From Vibrio bathopelagicus (GTDB taxonomy: Bacteria > Pseudomonadota > Gammaproteobacteria > Enterobacterales > Vibrionaceae), in the NCBI RefSeq assembly GCF_014879975.1, contig NZ_CP062500.1, positions 124,001-188,000 on the forward strand: a stretch of 64,000 nt of DNA, read 5' to 3'. How positions within the stretch are numbered: the first letter of the stretch is position 1; each line of letters starts with the position of its first letter. The notes beneath the pieces are model-generated. The model did not search any database. It had not been told where the DNA came from and saw nothing but the letters and a program-made list of their open reading frames with translations. The position numbers and the translations under genes are program-made. Of the stretch, positions 1-9,364 are shown piece by piece.

Positions 1-1188
1 ACCCGGTTTCGGCATGCTGCTATTCCAATCGCCATTGGCTAGGCGTTTTGCAGCGTCGGCGGTTGAGGTGATAGGTCGAATTACGCGGTTAAAGGCAATT
101 AGCCCTGCGATGATGCCAATACAGCTGAGCGCAAGCCCAAGTAGCCAGCTGTTTCTTTGGTTTTCTGGTAGTTCACCGAGAAGGTTGGACTCAGGGATTG
201 ACATGCCAATGAACCAAGTGATGCCATGCTCATCTTCAAAAGGTGTGAGTTGGTTGAAGTATCGTTGGTCATCGAGATTAAAATTGAAACGTTGGACACC
301 CATGCTTTCAATCAAATGGAATTGGTCGACGTAGCTGGCACTCTCTCGTATGACGGGGTTAGCGCTCTCTGTAGCGAGTAGACGTTGGCCTTTGTGGGTC
401 TTTCCGGTTCCCCAAGACACGACACTGCCACCTTCCGAGTGAGCAACTAAACGTTGCTGGTTGTCGATGATGTAGACAGAAGCATCGGTATTATTTTTCA
501 GGTCTCTCAAGAACGCGTTGAAGGTATTGATCTTGATATCACTGACAATAACCGCTTTAAATTCGTTGTCTTCATAAATGGGTGCAAGGGCTGATAGGGT
601 GATCTCTTGGCGTTCATCGGCATTGGCGTAAATGGGCGACCACGCGGCTTTTTTCTGGTTTACAACCGGCGTATACCAAGGACGCACTCTCGGATCATAC
701 CCTGATATCACAGAGCGAATATCTTCACTTATTTTACTGCCACGGTAGATAACCAGCTGATCTTGGGTGCGGTCATCCTGCACCATCAGGGTATAGCCAT
801 CGTTTGCTTCTTTACGAAAACCCACATAATTACCGTCTTCAGAACCAAAACCAATCACATCAAGTTGCGGAACTGCCGTGAAGTGATCGGAAAACTTATA
901 AAGAATGTAATCTTGAACCTTGCTGAGATTCCCAGTTTGGTAGAGGTGGTGATAGCCAATGTTGTGGCTGAGTGAAAGGTTGGCGTGAAACGGCTTTTCT
1001 AAAAATTCGGATAGGCTTTTATGAACATTGTCAGTGAGTGATGCTAGCTGACGTGTACTAATATCACTCACCATCTCTTTGTAGCTTTGTTTTTGAGTGA
1101 AAACCAATACGCCCATAGTGAACAGAAAAATCATCACGAATGGGAGAACCACCGCGGTTCTCAATGTAATTTGTGTTTTCAAAGACAT
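1..1188 (-). CDS. dCache/HAMP membrane sensor protein (partial, output domain missing)
   Basis: The reading frame is open from an ATG at 1188 to the window edge, giving the first 396 residues and no stop. A membrane segment lies at about residues 10-30. A large periplasmic region follows that resembles a double Cache ligand-binding domain, including VRPWYTP and a later LSALAPIY stretch. A second membrane segment is at about residues 343-362, and the chain then runs into a HAMP-like start (RPITSTADAAKRLANGDW). In vibrios this architecture precedes either a methyl-accepting chemotaxis domain or a GGDEF/EAL or cyclase output. The output domain is off the window, so the signalling class cannot be decided. 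It is transcribed in the same direction as glnG but lies 106 bp downstream of it, and I see no evidence of co-regulation. Confidence 0.85.
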   Translation of the reverse strand, partial: MSLKTQITLRTAVVLPFVMIFLFTMGVLVFTQKQSYKEMVSDISTRQLASLTDNVHKSLSEFLEKPFHANLSLSHNIGYHHLYQTGNLSKVQDYILYKFSDHFTAVPQLDVIGFGSEDGNYVGFRKEANDGYTLMVQDDRTQDQLVIYRGSKISEDIRSVISGYDPRVRPWYTPVVNQKKAAWSPIYANADERQEITLSALAPIYEDNEFKAVIVSDIKINTFNAFLRDLKNNTDASVYIIDNQQRLVAHSEGGSVVSWGTGKTHKGQRLLATESANPVIRESASYVDQFHLIESMGVQRFNFNLDDQRYFNQLTPFEDEHGITWFIGMSIPESNLLGELPENQRNSWLLGLALSCIGIIAGLIAFNRVIRPITSTADAAKRLANGDWNSSMPKPG

Positions 1189-1294
1189 CTTTAGCTACAA
1201 CTTTAGTGAATGGCATACTCTAATTGTACCGGCACTATTCAAACCAAGCGACCCTTTTTGGTTAAAAAGTAGCTGCATCGAAAGTCATATCAGG

Positions 1295-2698
1295 TCAGTA
1301 CAGTTCTTTGAGTTTACGGGTTAGGGTGTTTCTTCCCCAGCCTAAAACCTTGGCTGCATCTTGTTTATGACCATTGGTATGGTTGAGTGCAGCCTCTAGC
1401 AGTATACGTTCAAACTCTGGTAGAGCATAAGTTAGCAGCTCCTTTTCTCCTGAATCAAGCGCACACTTTGCCCAATTAGCCAGCAGTTGCTGCCAGTTAT
1501 CACCAGAGCCTGAAGTGGTGACTACTTTCTCTTCCAATAACTCAGGAGGCAGATCAGAAGGTAATATTTCGCTACCGCTGGCCATCACTGTGAGCCAACG
1601 ACAAATATTTTCCAGCTGACGCACGTTACCTGGCCAATTCAGTTGATTGAGCTTTAGGATCGTCTCTGGGTGCAGTGTTTTTACTTCTACACCGAGTTCT
1701 TCAGCAGCAGAGGCTAAGAAGTGATGAGTCAGTTTCTCAATATCTTGTTTACGTTCACGCAGCGCAGGAATATGGATTCGAATCACATTCAGTCGATGGA
1801 AAAGGTCTTCACGAAACCCCCCTTCATGCACCAATCGCTCTAAATCTTGGTGTGTTGCGGCAACGATACGTACATCAACCTTCACAGCCGAATGACCGCC
1901 CACACGATAAAACTGTCCATCTGACAGGACACGTAATAAGCGAGTCTGAATATCGAGTGGCATGTCACCGATCTCATCCAAAAATAGAGTGCCGCCGTTG
2001 GCTTGTTCGAAGCGTCCTTGGCGAACGCTGTTGGCTCCGGTAAAGGCACCTTTCTCGTGGCCAAATAGCTCAGATTCGATCAAGTCTTTAGGGATTGCTG
2101 CCATGTTGAGGGCAATGAATGGCTTCTTTGCTCTCGGGCTGTGGCGATGTAAGGCGTGTGCTACTAACTCTTTACCCGTACCGGACTCACCATTAATCAG
2201 AACAGAAATGGATGAGCGAGATAAACGACCAATAGCGCGGAAAACTTCCTGCATCGCTGGTGCTTCGCCAATGATTTCGGGAGCGTTGGTCTCTTCAGTG
2301 ACTTCGCTGGCTTGTTCACGCTTCTGTTCTTGGCTGTGTGCGATTGCTCGCTCTACTAAAGTAAGCGTTTCATCGATATCAAACGGCTTAGGCAGATACT
2401 CAAAAGCCCCTTTCTGATAAGCATTCACTGCAGCATCAAGGTCGGAGTGCGCTGTCATGATGATCACCGGCAGGTCAGGAGATCGCTGATGAACTTGATG
2501 CAACAGCTCAATCCCATCAATGCCGGGCATGCGAATGTCCGACACTAATACGTCTGGCGTTTCGCGCTCAAGCGCCAGCAGGACGCTCTCTGCGTCAGCA
2601 AATGTTTCGCACTTAATATCCGCAGATGACAGCGTCTTTTCTACGACCCAGCGTATAGAACTGTCGTCATCGACGACCCAAACGTATCCCTTACTCAT
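1295..2698 (-). CDS. glnG: Nitrogen regulation response regulator NtrC (NR(I))
   Basis: This is a 467-residue sigma-54 activator. Order of domains: receiver domain (residues 1-120, phosphoacceptor Asp54 in the VSDIRMPG motif), AAA+ domain with Walker A GESGTGKE near residue 170 and the sigma-54 contact motif GAFTGA, and a C-terminal Fis-type helix-turn-helix ending in LGWGRNTLTRKLKELY. Length matches the family. It is phosphorylated by GlnL under nitrogen limitation and activates glnA and other Ntr promoters. A good Shine-Dalgarno (AAGGAATTGAATT before ATG) supports the start. It lies 110 bp downstream of glnL on the same strand, so it is probably in the same operon. Confidence 0.97.
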   Translation of the reverse strand: MSKGYVWVVDDDSSIRWVVEKTLSSADIKCETFADAESVLLALERETPDVLVSDIRMPGIDGIELLHQVHQRSPDLPVIIMTAHSDLDAAVNAYQKGAFEYLPKPFDIDETLTLVERAIAHSQEQKREQASEVTEETNAPEIIGEAPAMQEVFRAIGRLSRSSISVLINGESGTGKELVAHALHRHSPRAKKPFIALNMAAIPKDLIESELFGHEKGAFTGANSVRQGRFEQANGGTLFLDEIGDMPLDIQTRLLRVLSDGQFYRVGGHSAVKVDVRIVAATHQDLERLVHEGGFREDLFHRLNVIRIHIPALRERKQDIEKLTHHFLASAAEELGVEVKTLHPETILKLNQLNWPGNVRQLENICRWLTVMASGSEILPSDLPPELLEEKVVTTSGSGDNWQQLLANWAKCALDSGEKELLTYALPEFERILLEAALNHTNGHKQDAAKVLGWGRNTLTRKLKELY

Positions 2699-2808
2699 AA
2701 TTCAATTCCTTTGCAGCCAAATCTATTGTGATAATCATTGTTGTTTTTATTGTTCGGTATTCGTTGTTGCCGATGAAACGTTGTTTCCTGTGGGAATCAA
2801 GGCTTCGC

Positions 2809-3885
2809 TTATATCGGCAAATAAATCGTGAATGTGGTATTACCTGGCCAGCTTTCAACGTCTATTTTTCCGTTGTGCTGATCGATCAGGTTTTGAGATA
2901 TCGATAGCCCTAAGCCAGTGCCACCCTCGCGTCCACTTACCATTGGGTAAAAGAGGGTGTCTTTTAGTTCATCGGGGATGCCCGGACCGTTATCGCTGAT
3001 CTCAATACGAGCTGCGAGTTTGTGACGCTTGCCATGAATATTGGCCTGATGCACCGTTCTGGTGCGAATGGTAATTTTACCGGACTCTTGCGCCTTCAGA
3101 ATCTGTGCAGCATTACTCACGATGTTGAGCATCGCTTGTTCAACTTGAGCTGAGTCCATCACTATCGCCGGCAGGCTAGGGTCGTAATCTCTTTCGATAG
3201 CGAGTGTCGAGCCCGCTTCAAGCTCTACTAACTGTCGAACTTTTTCTAAAATTTGATGAAGGTTTTCTTCAGTTTTTTTACCTGGTTTCTGTGGGCCAAG
3301 AAGACGGTCGACCAAGGCTCTCAAGCGATCGGCTTGTTCAATAATGATCTGTGTGTATTCATTGAGGGACTGATCGGGCAACATTTTTCCAAGCAGTTGC
3401 GCCGCTCCTCTTAAACCACCTAATGGGTTCTTTATTTCATGGGCTAACCCGCGCACCAGTAGCTTCGCCGCTTGTTGTTGTGCGTGTTGGTTAAGCTCTT
3501 GGCTAAGTCGTCTTTGCTGGTCTATCTTGCGCATCTCAACTAATAACAGCGTCTCTCGCTGCCAAGATATTGGGCTTACGGTGACTTCCAACATCAGTGG
3601 GCGGTTGTCGACAACAAAGGTAACGTCGCTGTCGGTAATGCTTTGGCCACTTTGTAGAGGCTGAGTTAGAAGTGCTAAGTCGAGGGAAGCATGTTGAATC
3701 AACTGGCTTAGTGGGTGATCGACGATGCGTCTCGCGCTTTGAGAGAATAGTTGTTCAGCCGCAGGGTTGGCGTATCGCACGAACAATTGCTCATCGAGCA
3801 TCAAGGTCGCGGTCACCATATTGTCGAGAATGGCGTTGGAAAGATGATGTGTATCTATGCTGTCGCTTTGGGCTGATCGATTCAC
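2809..3885 (-). CDS. glnL: Nitrogen sensor kinase/phosphatase NtrB (NR(II))
   Basis: This 358-residue cytosolic histidine kinase has an N-terminal PAS domain (about 15-110), a dimerisation domain with the phosphorylated histidine His149 in GLAHEIKNPLGG, and a C-terminal ATPase with N box (IVSNAAQIL), G1 box (DNGPGIP) and G2 box (GREGGTGLGL). No membrane segment is seen, as expected for NtrB, which senses nitrogen status through PII protein. It acts with GlnG encoded just downstream. An NtrC-type operator lies upstream at 3917-3933, which fits autoregulation of glnLG. Confidence 0.97.
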   Translation of the reverse strand: MNRSAQSDSIDTHHLSNAILDNMVTATLMLDEQLFVRYANPAAEQLFSQSARRIVDHPLSQLIQHASLDLALLTQPLQSGQSITDSDVTFVVDNRPLMLEVTVSPISWQRETLLLVEMRKIDQQRRLSQELNQHAQQQAAKLLVRGLAHEIKNPLGGLRGAAQLLGKMLPDQSLNEYTQIIIEQADRLRALVDRLLGPQKPGKKTEENLHQILEKVRQLVELEAGSTLAIERDYDPSLPAIVMDSAQVEQAMLNIVSNAAQILKAQESGKITIRTRTVHQANIHGKRHKLAARIEISDNGPGIPDELKDTLFYPMVSGREGGTGLGLSISQNLIDQHNGKIDVESWPGNTTFTIYLPI

Positions 3886-3916
3886 TATTTCGTCCTTGAA
3901 CTGGTGTTTTTCTCAC

Positions 3917-3933
3917 TGCACCAAATTGGTGCG
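3917..3933. promoter_or_regulatory. NtrC binding site upstream of glnL
   Basis: The 17-mer TGCACCAAATTGGTGCG matches the known NtrC consensus TGCAC-N7-GTGCA, with one mismatch at the last base. It sits 32 bp before the glnL start codon, a position suited to repressing a local glnLG promoter, as NtrC does in enterics. Binding is inferred from the motif only. Confidence 0.75.
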
Positions 3934-4053
3934 TAGCTAAGTTCAAGTATGGCGCATATCAACCAGAAGCTAAAGATAATTCATTAGAGTCGCTGAAAGC
4001 TGCTTCGATTAGGTGAAAAGTAGAGGAAATTTAGTCTCTTTTAACACATTGGC

Positions 4054-4623
4054 CTACTTGAGCGTCGCTCGATGTAAATACACGGTGACTGGACTAGTAG
4101 ATGCAATAAGCTTGCCGCTTCTATGTGCTTGAATTGCAATGGTGTGAGTGCCTCGATCGATGTCTTTCAATTCCCAAATCGGCTGGGTTTGCGGAGCACC
4201 ATAACGTCGGCCATCGAGCATTAATTGCAACTGCTCGCCAATGCCTAGCTTGCGGTTGAGTTCGATCTGAATCGGGATTAAGCCACGGTTGTTACGGATG
4301 GTTTGATCATGAATGGGAGTCAGCATAGTAAGTGTTAGCTGAGCTGGTGCCTCGCGTTCTGTAGTTTTTGTTTTTGCCTGAGCTGGCGTTGCCGTTTTAG
4401 TTGTAGATGGAGCGGCAGCGGCAGCGTCAACAGGCGTCGAGGCCTCAAATTTAGGGGCTGGCGCTGACGCTTGTACATCAGGCAGGCGAAGAGACTTAGC
4501 ACCTTGATCGGTAGGGGTATCACTAAAGTGCAGTACGCCATCTTCATCCACCCAGGTATATACCGTTTGAGCAGAGCACGAGAATGCGACTGTTAACCCG
4601 ATTAGGAACAGTATGTTTTTCAT
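4054..4623 (-). CDS. Secreted DUF4124 domain protein
   Basis: The predicted protein has 189 residues. An N-terminal signal peptide (about residues 1-18, ending SCSA) is followed by a short DUF4124-type module (VYTWVDEDGVLHFSDTP). A low-complexity Ala/Thr/Pro/Lys linker spans about residues 50-95. A C-terminal beta-rich part (about 97-185) looks like an Ig-like or extracellular accessory domain. It is probably periplasmic. It sits between glnL and glnA on the same strand, and homologous genes are often found at this site in Gammaproteobacteria, but its role is unknown. The charged Ala/Thr/Lys linker may vary between strains. No function is proposed. Confidence 0.85.
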   Translation of the reverse strand: MKNILFLIGLTVAFSCSAQTVYTWVDEDGVLHFSDTPTDQGAKSLRLPDVQASAPAPKFEASTPVDAAAAAPSTTKTATPAQAKTKTTEREAPAQLTLTMLTPIHDQTIRNNRGLIPIQIELNRKLGIGEQLQLMLDGRRYGAPQTQPIWELKDIDRGTHTIAIQAHRSGKLIASTSPVTVYLHRATLK

Positions 4624-4724
4624 ATCGTTAGCCTCTTTCCACCGTTAGGTGTTTTCACGTTTGGCGTTGGTTTTGTGTCAGTTTTATAGTGTTTAGCGCG
4701 ACAACCTCTGAGGGCTTTTGTCTA

Positions 4725-4899
4725 ATACCAATCACAGTAAGTCAAGGATCAGAGATAGTGCAGGAAAAAGGCTTGAGAACAAGGCGCTGCTTTTCGGCAA
4801 GTAGGTTCGATAAGTAGTTATTCTACAATCAAAAATTCTAACGATGTTATCGAGCGTTTTAACAAACTAGGGTGAGCAGTTATTTACTACGATTGGTAT
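4725..4899 (+). repeat. MITE-like dispersed element, copy 1
   Basis: This 175-bp non-coding element starts with ATACCAATCACAGTAAG and ends with the inverted equivalent TTTACTACGATTGGTAT, giving imperfect terminal inverted repeats (14 of 17 matching). The reverse complement is closely similar over its whole length to 38454-38615. It lies between the glnA terminator and the DUF4124 gene. It carries no ORF, so any mobility would need a transposase supplied elsewhere. Confidence 0.8.
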
Positions 4900-4935
4900 C
4901 GAGTATGGTACGAGGAAGGAGAGGTAGGGAGAATA

Positions 4936-4964
4936 GAAAAAAGGCCCACCTGCGAGGCGAGCCT
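4936..4964 (-). terminator. glnA terminator
   Basis: On the minus strand the sequence forms AGGCTCGCC-tcgca-GGTGGGCCT (nine pairs including G-U) followed by a T run. It is 52 bp past the glnA stop codon. Confidence 0.85.
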
Positions 4965-5015
4965 AATATTTTTCTAGAGTTTCTTACTTATTGCAGTAAG
5001 AAGACCGACTAAAAA

Positions 5016-6425
5016 TTAAACTGAGTAGTACAGTTCAAACTCAAGTGGGTGTGTAGCCATGTTCACGCGTTGTACGTCGTCAGACTTCAGAGTGATGTAA
5101 GAATCGATGAAATCGTCAGAGAATACGCCGCCAGCTGTTAGGAACTCACGATCGTCGTCTAGCGCTTTAAGCGCTACTTCTAGAGATTCTGCAACTGTTG
5201 GGATTTCAGCCGCTTCTTCTGCTGGAAGGTCGTATAGATCTTTATCCATAGCTTCGCCTGGGTGGATCTTGTTCTTGATACCGTCAAGGCCAGCCATCAG
5301 CATTGCTGAGTAACATAGGTATGGGTTAGCTGCTGGGTCACCAAAACGTAGCTCGATACGACGTGCTTTCGGGCTTGGTACTACTGGGATACGGATAGAA
5401 GCAGAACGGTTACGTGCTGAGTAAGCAAGCATTACCGGAGCTTCAAACCCAGGTACAAGACGCTTGTACGAGTTTGTTGATGGGTTAGCAAATGCGTTGA
5501 TTGCACGAGCGTGTTTGATTACACCACCGATGTAGTAAAGCGCCATTTCAGATAGGCCGCCGTACTTATCACCAGCAAACAGGTTAACGCCGTCTTTTGC
5601 TAGAGATTGGTGAACGTGCATACCAGAACCGTTATCACCAACTAGTGGCTTAGGCATGAATGTCGCTGTTTTACCAAATGCGTGAGCAACGTTGTGTACA
5701 ACGTACTTGTAGATTTGAGTCTCATCAGCTTTTGTTGTTAGCGTGTTGAAGCGAGTTGCGATTTCGTTTTGACCCGCAGTTGCTACTTCGTGGTGGTGAG
5801 CTTCAACAACTAGGCCCATCTCTTCCATTACTAGACACATTGCAGAACGGATGTCTTGAGAAGAATCTACAGGAGCTACTGGGAAGTAACCGCCTTTAAC
5901 GCCAGGACGGTGACCTTTGTTACCGCCTTCGATGTCAGAACCTGTGTTCCACGCTGCTTCTACGTCATCAATCTTGAAGAAAGAACCAGACATGTCGTTT
6001 GAGAATTTAACATCATCAAATAGGAAGAATTCTGGCTCAGGACCTACTAGAACTGTATCTGCGATACCAGTAGAGCGTAGGTATTCTTCAGAACGTTTAG
6101 CGATTGAGCGAGGGTCACGGTCGTAACCTTGCATTGTTGCAGGCTCAAGAATGTCACAACGGATGTTTAGCGTTGCGTCTTCTGTGAATGGGTCAAGAAC
6201 TGCAGATGATGCGTCAGGCATCATTACCATGTCAGATTCGTTAATGCCTTTCCAACCTGCTACTGAAGAGCCGTCGAACATTTTACCTTCTTCAAAGAAG
6301 TCAGCGTCAACTTGGTGAGAAGGAATAGAGATATGCTGCTCTTTACCTTTTGTATCAGTAAAACGTAAGTCGATAAATTTAACTTCGTTCTCTTGGATCA
6401 GGGATAGTACATTTTCTACTGACAT
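5016..6425 (-). CDS. glnA: Glutamine synthetase, type I
   Basis: This 469-residue enzyme makes glutamine from glutamate, ammonia and ATP as a cytosolic dodecamer. Visible features are the N-terminal beta-grasp domain, the DGSSVAGW motif (about residue 51), the metal-binding EPEFFLFD, the ATP-binding [12 protein letters not shown], and the adenylylation-loop region near the C-terminus ([12 protein letters not shown]; the modified tyrosine of class I-beta enzymes would lie at about residue 397 in [10 protein letters not shown] or DLYDLPAEE). Length matches E. coli GlnA. A strong ribosome site (GGAGG) precedes the start. Expression is under a sigma-54/NtrC control region at 6529-6673. It is followed by its own terminator, so glnLG is also transcribed separately. 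Confidence 0.99.
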   Translation of the reverse strand: MSVENVLSLIQENEVKFIDLRFTDTKGKEQHISIPSHQVDADFFEEGKMFDGSSVAGWKGINESDMVMMPDASSAVLDPFTEDATLNIRCDILEPATMQGYDRDPRSIAKRSEEYLRSTGIADTVLVGPEPEFFLFDDVKFSNDMSGSFFKIDDVEAAWNTGSDIEGGNKGHRPGVKGGYFPVAPVDSSQDIRSAMCLVMEEMGLVVEAHHHEVATAGQNEIATRFNTLTTKADETQIYKYVVHNVAHAFGKTATFMPKPLVGDNGSGMHVHQSLAKDGVNLFAGDKYGGLSEMALYYIGGVIKHARAINAFANPSTNSYKRLVPGFEAPVMLAYSARNRSASIRIPVVPSPKARRIELRFGDPAANPYLCYSAMLMAGLDGIKNKIHPGEAMDKDLYDLPAEEAAEIPTVAESLEVALKALDDDREFLTAGGVFSDDFIDSYITLKSDDVQRVNMATHPLEFELYYSV

Positions 6426-6528
6426 CTTGGATAACCTCCAGTGTTATTAATTCGGTATTAGCTCGATTCGGTTGAAACTAGCATTGATTAATGTCTGTAT
6501 GTGCATTAATCGATGCTGATTTGTCTAT

Positions 6529-6544
6529 TGCCAAAAGCGTGCCA
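6529..6544 (-). promoter_or_regulatory. Sigma-54 promoter of glnA
   Basis: Read on the minus strand the sequence is TGGCACGCTTTTGGCA. This fits the sigma-54 consensus TGGCAC-N5-TTGCA with correct GG/GC spacing and one mismatch in the -12 element. It is about 105 bp upstream of the glnA start, giving a leader of roughly 90 nt. Confidence 0.75.
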
Positions 6545-6606
6545 AAAAAATTATTCCATTAATTTCAATTGCTTAGTTGTTTTTGTTTGCGTTTGTCTTT
6601 GAGTTT

Positions 6607-6673
6607 TGCACCAAAATGATCTCTACGTGCACTGTATTGGTGCAATGCGCTTGATGTGCACCAATATGATGAA
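6607..6673. promoter_or_regulatory. NtrC operator cluster upstream of glnA
   Basis: Three TGCAC motifs occur in 67 bp: a half site at 6607, a full palindrome TGCACTGTATTGGTGCA at 6628-6644, and a half site TGCACCAATATGATG at 6657. They lie about 60-145 bp upstream of the sigma-54 element, a typical enhancer distance for NtrC. The arrangement implies cooperative binding by phosphorylated GlnG. Confidence 0.75.
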
Positions 6674-6989
6674 TCACAAACGAATACCATTCAGCAACGA
6701 ATTGAGTACGTTGTCAATCCACTTTTCTTTTTCGGGGTAGATTTGGCTCGAAGTTAGCGCGCAATGATTTTAAAAATCGTACGAATTTAGCTGTTCTATA
6801 CTGTATTGAATCGATGTTAAGCGAATATGAATCGCTAATAGAGAAAAAAGCCTTGGTTCAGATCACATATTTCTGGGTTTTTTTCTAAAATCTGGTATAT
6901 TATTGACCGTTTTTTAAATCAAGCTAGCGGTTATTATCCAAACAATTGAGATAATTGACGGCTACCTTTTATGAGTGAATCGAGAATCC

Positions 6990-8822
6990 ATGTCTACTCC
7001 ACAGATTGATAAGTTAAGAAATATCGCGATCATCGCGCACGTTGACCACGGTAAAACGACTTTGGTTGATAAACTGCTACAACAGTCAGGCACTCTTGAG
7101 TCTCGTGGTGAAGCTGAAGAGCGTGTCATGGATTCGAATGACATCGAAAAAGAGCGTGGCATTACAATCCTTGCTAAGAACACAGCAATCAACTGGAATG
7201 ATTACCGCATCAACATCGTAGATACTCCGGGACACGCGGACTTCGGCGGTGAAGTTGAGCGTATCATGTCTATGGTTGATTCAGTTCTTCTGATCGTAGA
7301 TGCAGTTGACGGCCCAATGCCTCAAACTCGTTTCGTAACGCAAAAAGCATTCGCACACGGCCTTAAGCCAATCGTTGTTATCAACAAGATTGACCGTCCT
7401 GGTGCTCGTCCTGATTGGGTTATGGATCAAGTATTCGACCTTTTCGACAACCTAGGTGCTACTGATGAGCAACTAGACTTTACTGTTGTTTACGCTTCAG
7501 CTCTAAACGGTTGGGCAACAATGGAAGAAGGCGCAGTTGGCACAGACATGGAACCATTGTTCCAAGCTGTTGTTGATACAGTAGAAGCGCCTGCAGTTGA
7601 CCTTGACGGTCCACTACAAATGCAAATTTCGCAACTTGATTACAGCTCTTACGTAGGTGTTATCGGTGTTGCTCGTGTTACTCGTGGTTCTGTTAAGCCA
7701 AACCAACAAGTAACTATCGTGAATGCTGAAGGCAAGAAACGTAACGGTAAAGTAGGTACTGTACTTGGTTACCTTGGTCTTGAGCGTCACGAAGTAGAAC
7801 AAGCTAACGCTGGCGACATCATTGCAATCACTGGTCTTGGTGAGCTGAAAATTTCAGACACTATCTGTGACGTAAACAATGTTGAAGCAATGGAACCACT
7901 GTCTGTTGATGAACCAACAGTAACAATGACTTTCCAAGTAAACACTTCTCCGTTCGCGGGTAAAGAAGGTAAGTTTGTAACTTCACGTAACATCCTTGAG
8001 CGTCTTGAAAAAGAATTGGTTCATAACGTTGCACTACGTGTTGAAGAAACTGAAAGTCCAGACCGTTTCCGCGTATCAGGCCGTGGTGAGCTTCACCTTT
8101 CTATCCTGATCGAAAATATGCGTCGTGAAGGTTTCGAGCTAGCTGTATCTCGTCCAGAAGTAATCATCAAAGAAGAAGATGGTCAGAAAATGGAACCGTT
8201 TGAAACGGTTACTATCGATGTAGTTGAAGAGCACCAAGGTGCGATCATGGAAAGCATCGGTCTACGTAAGGGTGAGCTAACAGATATGGCACCAGATGGT
8301 AAAGGCCGTGTTCGCATGGACTTCATGATGCCTTCTCGTGGTCTTATCGGTTTCCAAACTGAATTCCTTACAATGACGTCTGGTTCTGGTCTTATTTACC
8401 ACTCGTTCGATCATTACGGCCCTTACAAAGGCGGTATCATTGGTCAGCGTAACAACGGTGTTCTAATCTCGAACGCAACGGGTAAAGCTCTTACTTACGC
8501 TCTATTCTTCCTTCAAGCTCGTGGTCGTCTATTCACAGAGCACGCTGATGAAGTTTACGAAGGCCAAGTAATCGGTATTCACAACCGTTCAAACGACCTG
8601 ACAGTAAACTGTCTAAAAGGTAAGCAGCTAACGAACGTTCGTGCATCTGGTACTGATGAAGCACAAGTTCTTTCTCCACCGATCAAGCACACTCTAGAGC
8701 AAGCTCTTGAGTTTATCGATGAAGACGAGCTAGTAGAAGTAACGCCACTTAACGTACGTATCCGTAAGAAACTTCTTACTGAGAACGAACGTAAGCGTGC
8801 AGCACGTCCAGCTAAGGCTTAA
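6990..8822 (+). CDS. typA: Ribosome-associated GTPase TypA/BipA
   Basis: This 610-residue translational GTPase belongs to the EF-G family. The N-terminal G domain has G1 AHVDHGKTT (about residue 13), G3 DTPGHADF and G4 NKID; domains resembling EF-G II, III and V follow, then the BipA-specific C-terminal domain. It binds ribosomes and supports growth under stress and cold. The start is set at the ATG giving [11 protein letters not shown], the conserved family N-terminus; an in-frame GTG 15 bp upstream is less likely. It is monocistronic with a strong terminator. Confidence 0.97.
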   Translation: MSTPQIDKLRNIAIIAHVDHGKTTLVDKLLQQSGTLESRGEAEERVMDSNDIEKERGITILAKNTAINWNDYRINIVDTPGHADFGGEVERIMSMVDSVLLIVDAVDGPMPQTRFVTQKAFAHGLKPIVVINKIDRPGARPDWVMDQVFDLFDNLGATDEQLDFTVVYASALNGWATMEEGAVGTDMEPLFQAVVDTVEAPAVDLDGPLQMQISQLDYSSYVGVIGVARVTRGSVKPNQQVTIVNAEGKKRNGKVGTVLGYLGLERHEVEQANAGDIIAITGLGELKISDTICDVNNVEAMEPLSVDEPTVTMTFQVNTSPFAGKEGKFVTSRNILERLEKELVHNVALRVEETESPDRFRVSGRGELHLSILIENMRREGFELAVSRPEVIIKEEDGQKMEPFETVTIDVVEEHQGAIMESIGLRKGELTDMAPDGKGRVRMDFMMPSRGLIGFQTEFLTMTSGSGLIYHSFDHYGPYKGGIIGQRNNGVLISNATGKALTYALFFLQARGRLFTEHADEVYEGQVIGIHNRSNDLTVNCLKGKQLTNVRASGTDEAQVLSPPIKHTLEQALEFIDEDELVEVTPLNVRIRKKLLTENERKRAARPAKA

Positions 8823-8876
8823 TTGCCAGCTGACTAGCTTCTAGCTATCAAGCAATACGTTCTAGAATAAGTAAGA

Positions 8877-8909
8877 AAGCCCCGAGTAGCCTAGCTGCTC
8901 GGGGCTTTT
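8877..8909 (+). terminator. typA terminator
   Basis: AAGCCCCGAGTAGC and GCTGCTCGGGGCTT form a long GC-rich stem with a short loop, followed by TTTTG. It starts 54 bp after the typA stop codon. Confidence 0.9.
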
Positions 8910-8935
8910 GTTTTGTATGGCGCTAGCGTAGATAC

Positions 8936-9317
8936 GAGTAAACGAGATGCGAGATACGAAGAGCGTGCTTTATATACTCATCGAATCGTTATTCCATAAT
9001 CGAGGGGCGAGATATCTGGAATCTTTCGTTTACGGTATATAAGAGATTCCCTATCACGCTCGTTCCTCGCTGTAGGGAATGACGGTAGTTTGTTTAGATT
9101 GGATATAGCCAGATACTAAGAGGATGAGATCTTCGATAACCGTTCTCTTTTATCCATATCTACTCATCGAATTGTCATTCCAGAATCGAGGGACGAGATA
9201 TCTGGAATCTTTCTGTTACGGCATATAGAGACTCCCTATCACGCTCGTTCCTCGCTGTAGGGAATGACGGAAGTTTGCTTAGGTATGAGTAAACGAGATG
9301 CGAGATACGAAGAGCGT
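8936..9317. repeat. Composite palindromic repeat block
   Basis: Two near-identical ~117-bp units (8975-9092 and 9161-9277) are flanked by an exact 31-bp direct repeat (8936-8966 and 9287-9317, beginning GAGTAAACGAGATGCGAGAT). Each unit holds two hairpin-forming parts: one with ATTCC-N-GGAAT ends and one reading GATTCCCTATCACGCTCG with the matching end TAGGGAATGACG. The block fills most of the 542-bp gap between typA and the ATPase gene. No ORF is supported. Related hairpins occur at 43004-43131. Confidence 0.8.
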
Positions 9318-9364
9318 TCAAATGTTAGTAATCCTCAAGAGGGAGGAACGACTGAGTTGGGGAT

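Noticed and set aside
1230..1260. AACCAA/TTGGTT hairpin after glnG as terminator
   Set aside because: Loop too large and no T run.
6971..7009. Upstream mini-ORF overlapping the typA start
   Set aside because: Out of frame, no ribosome site; an ATG by chance.
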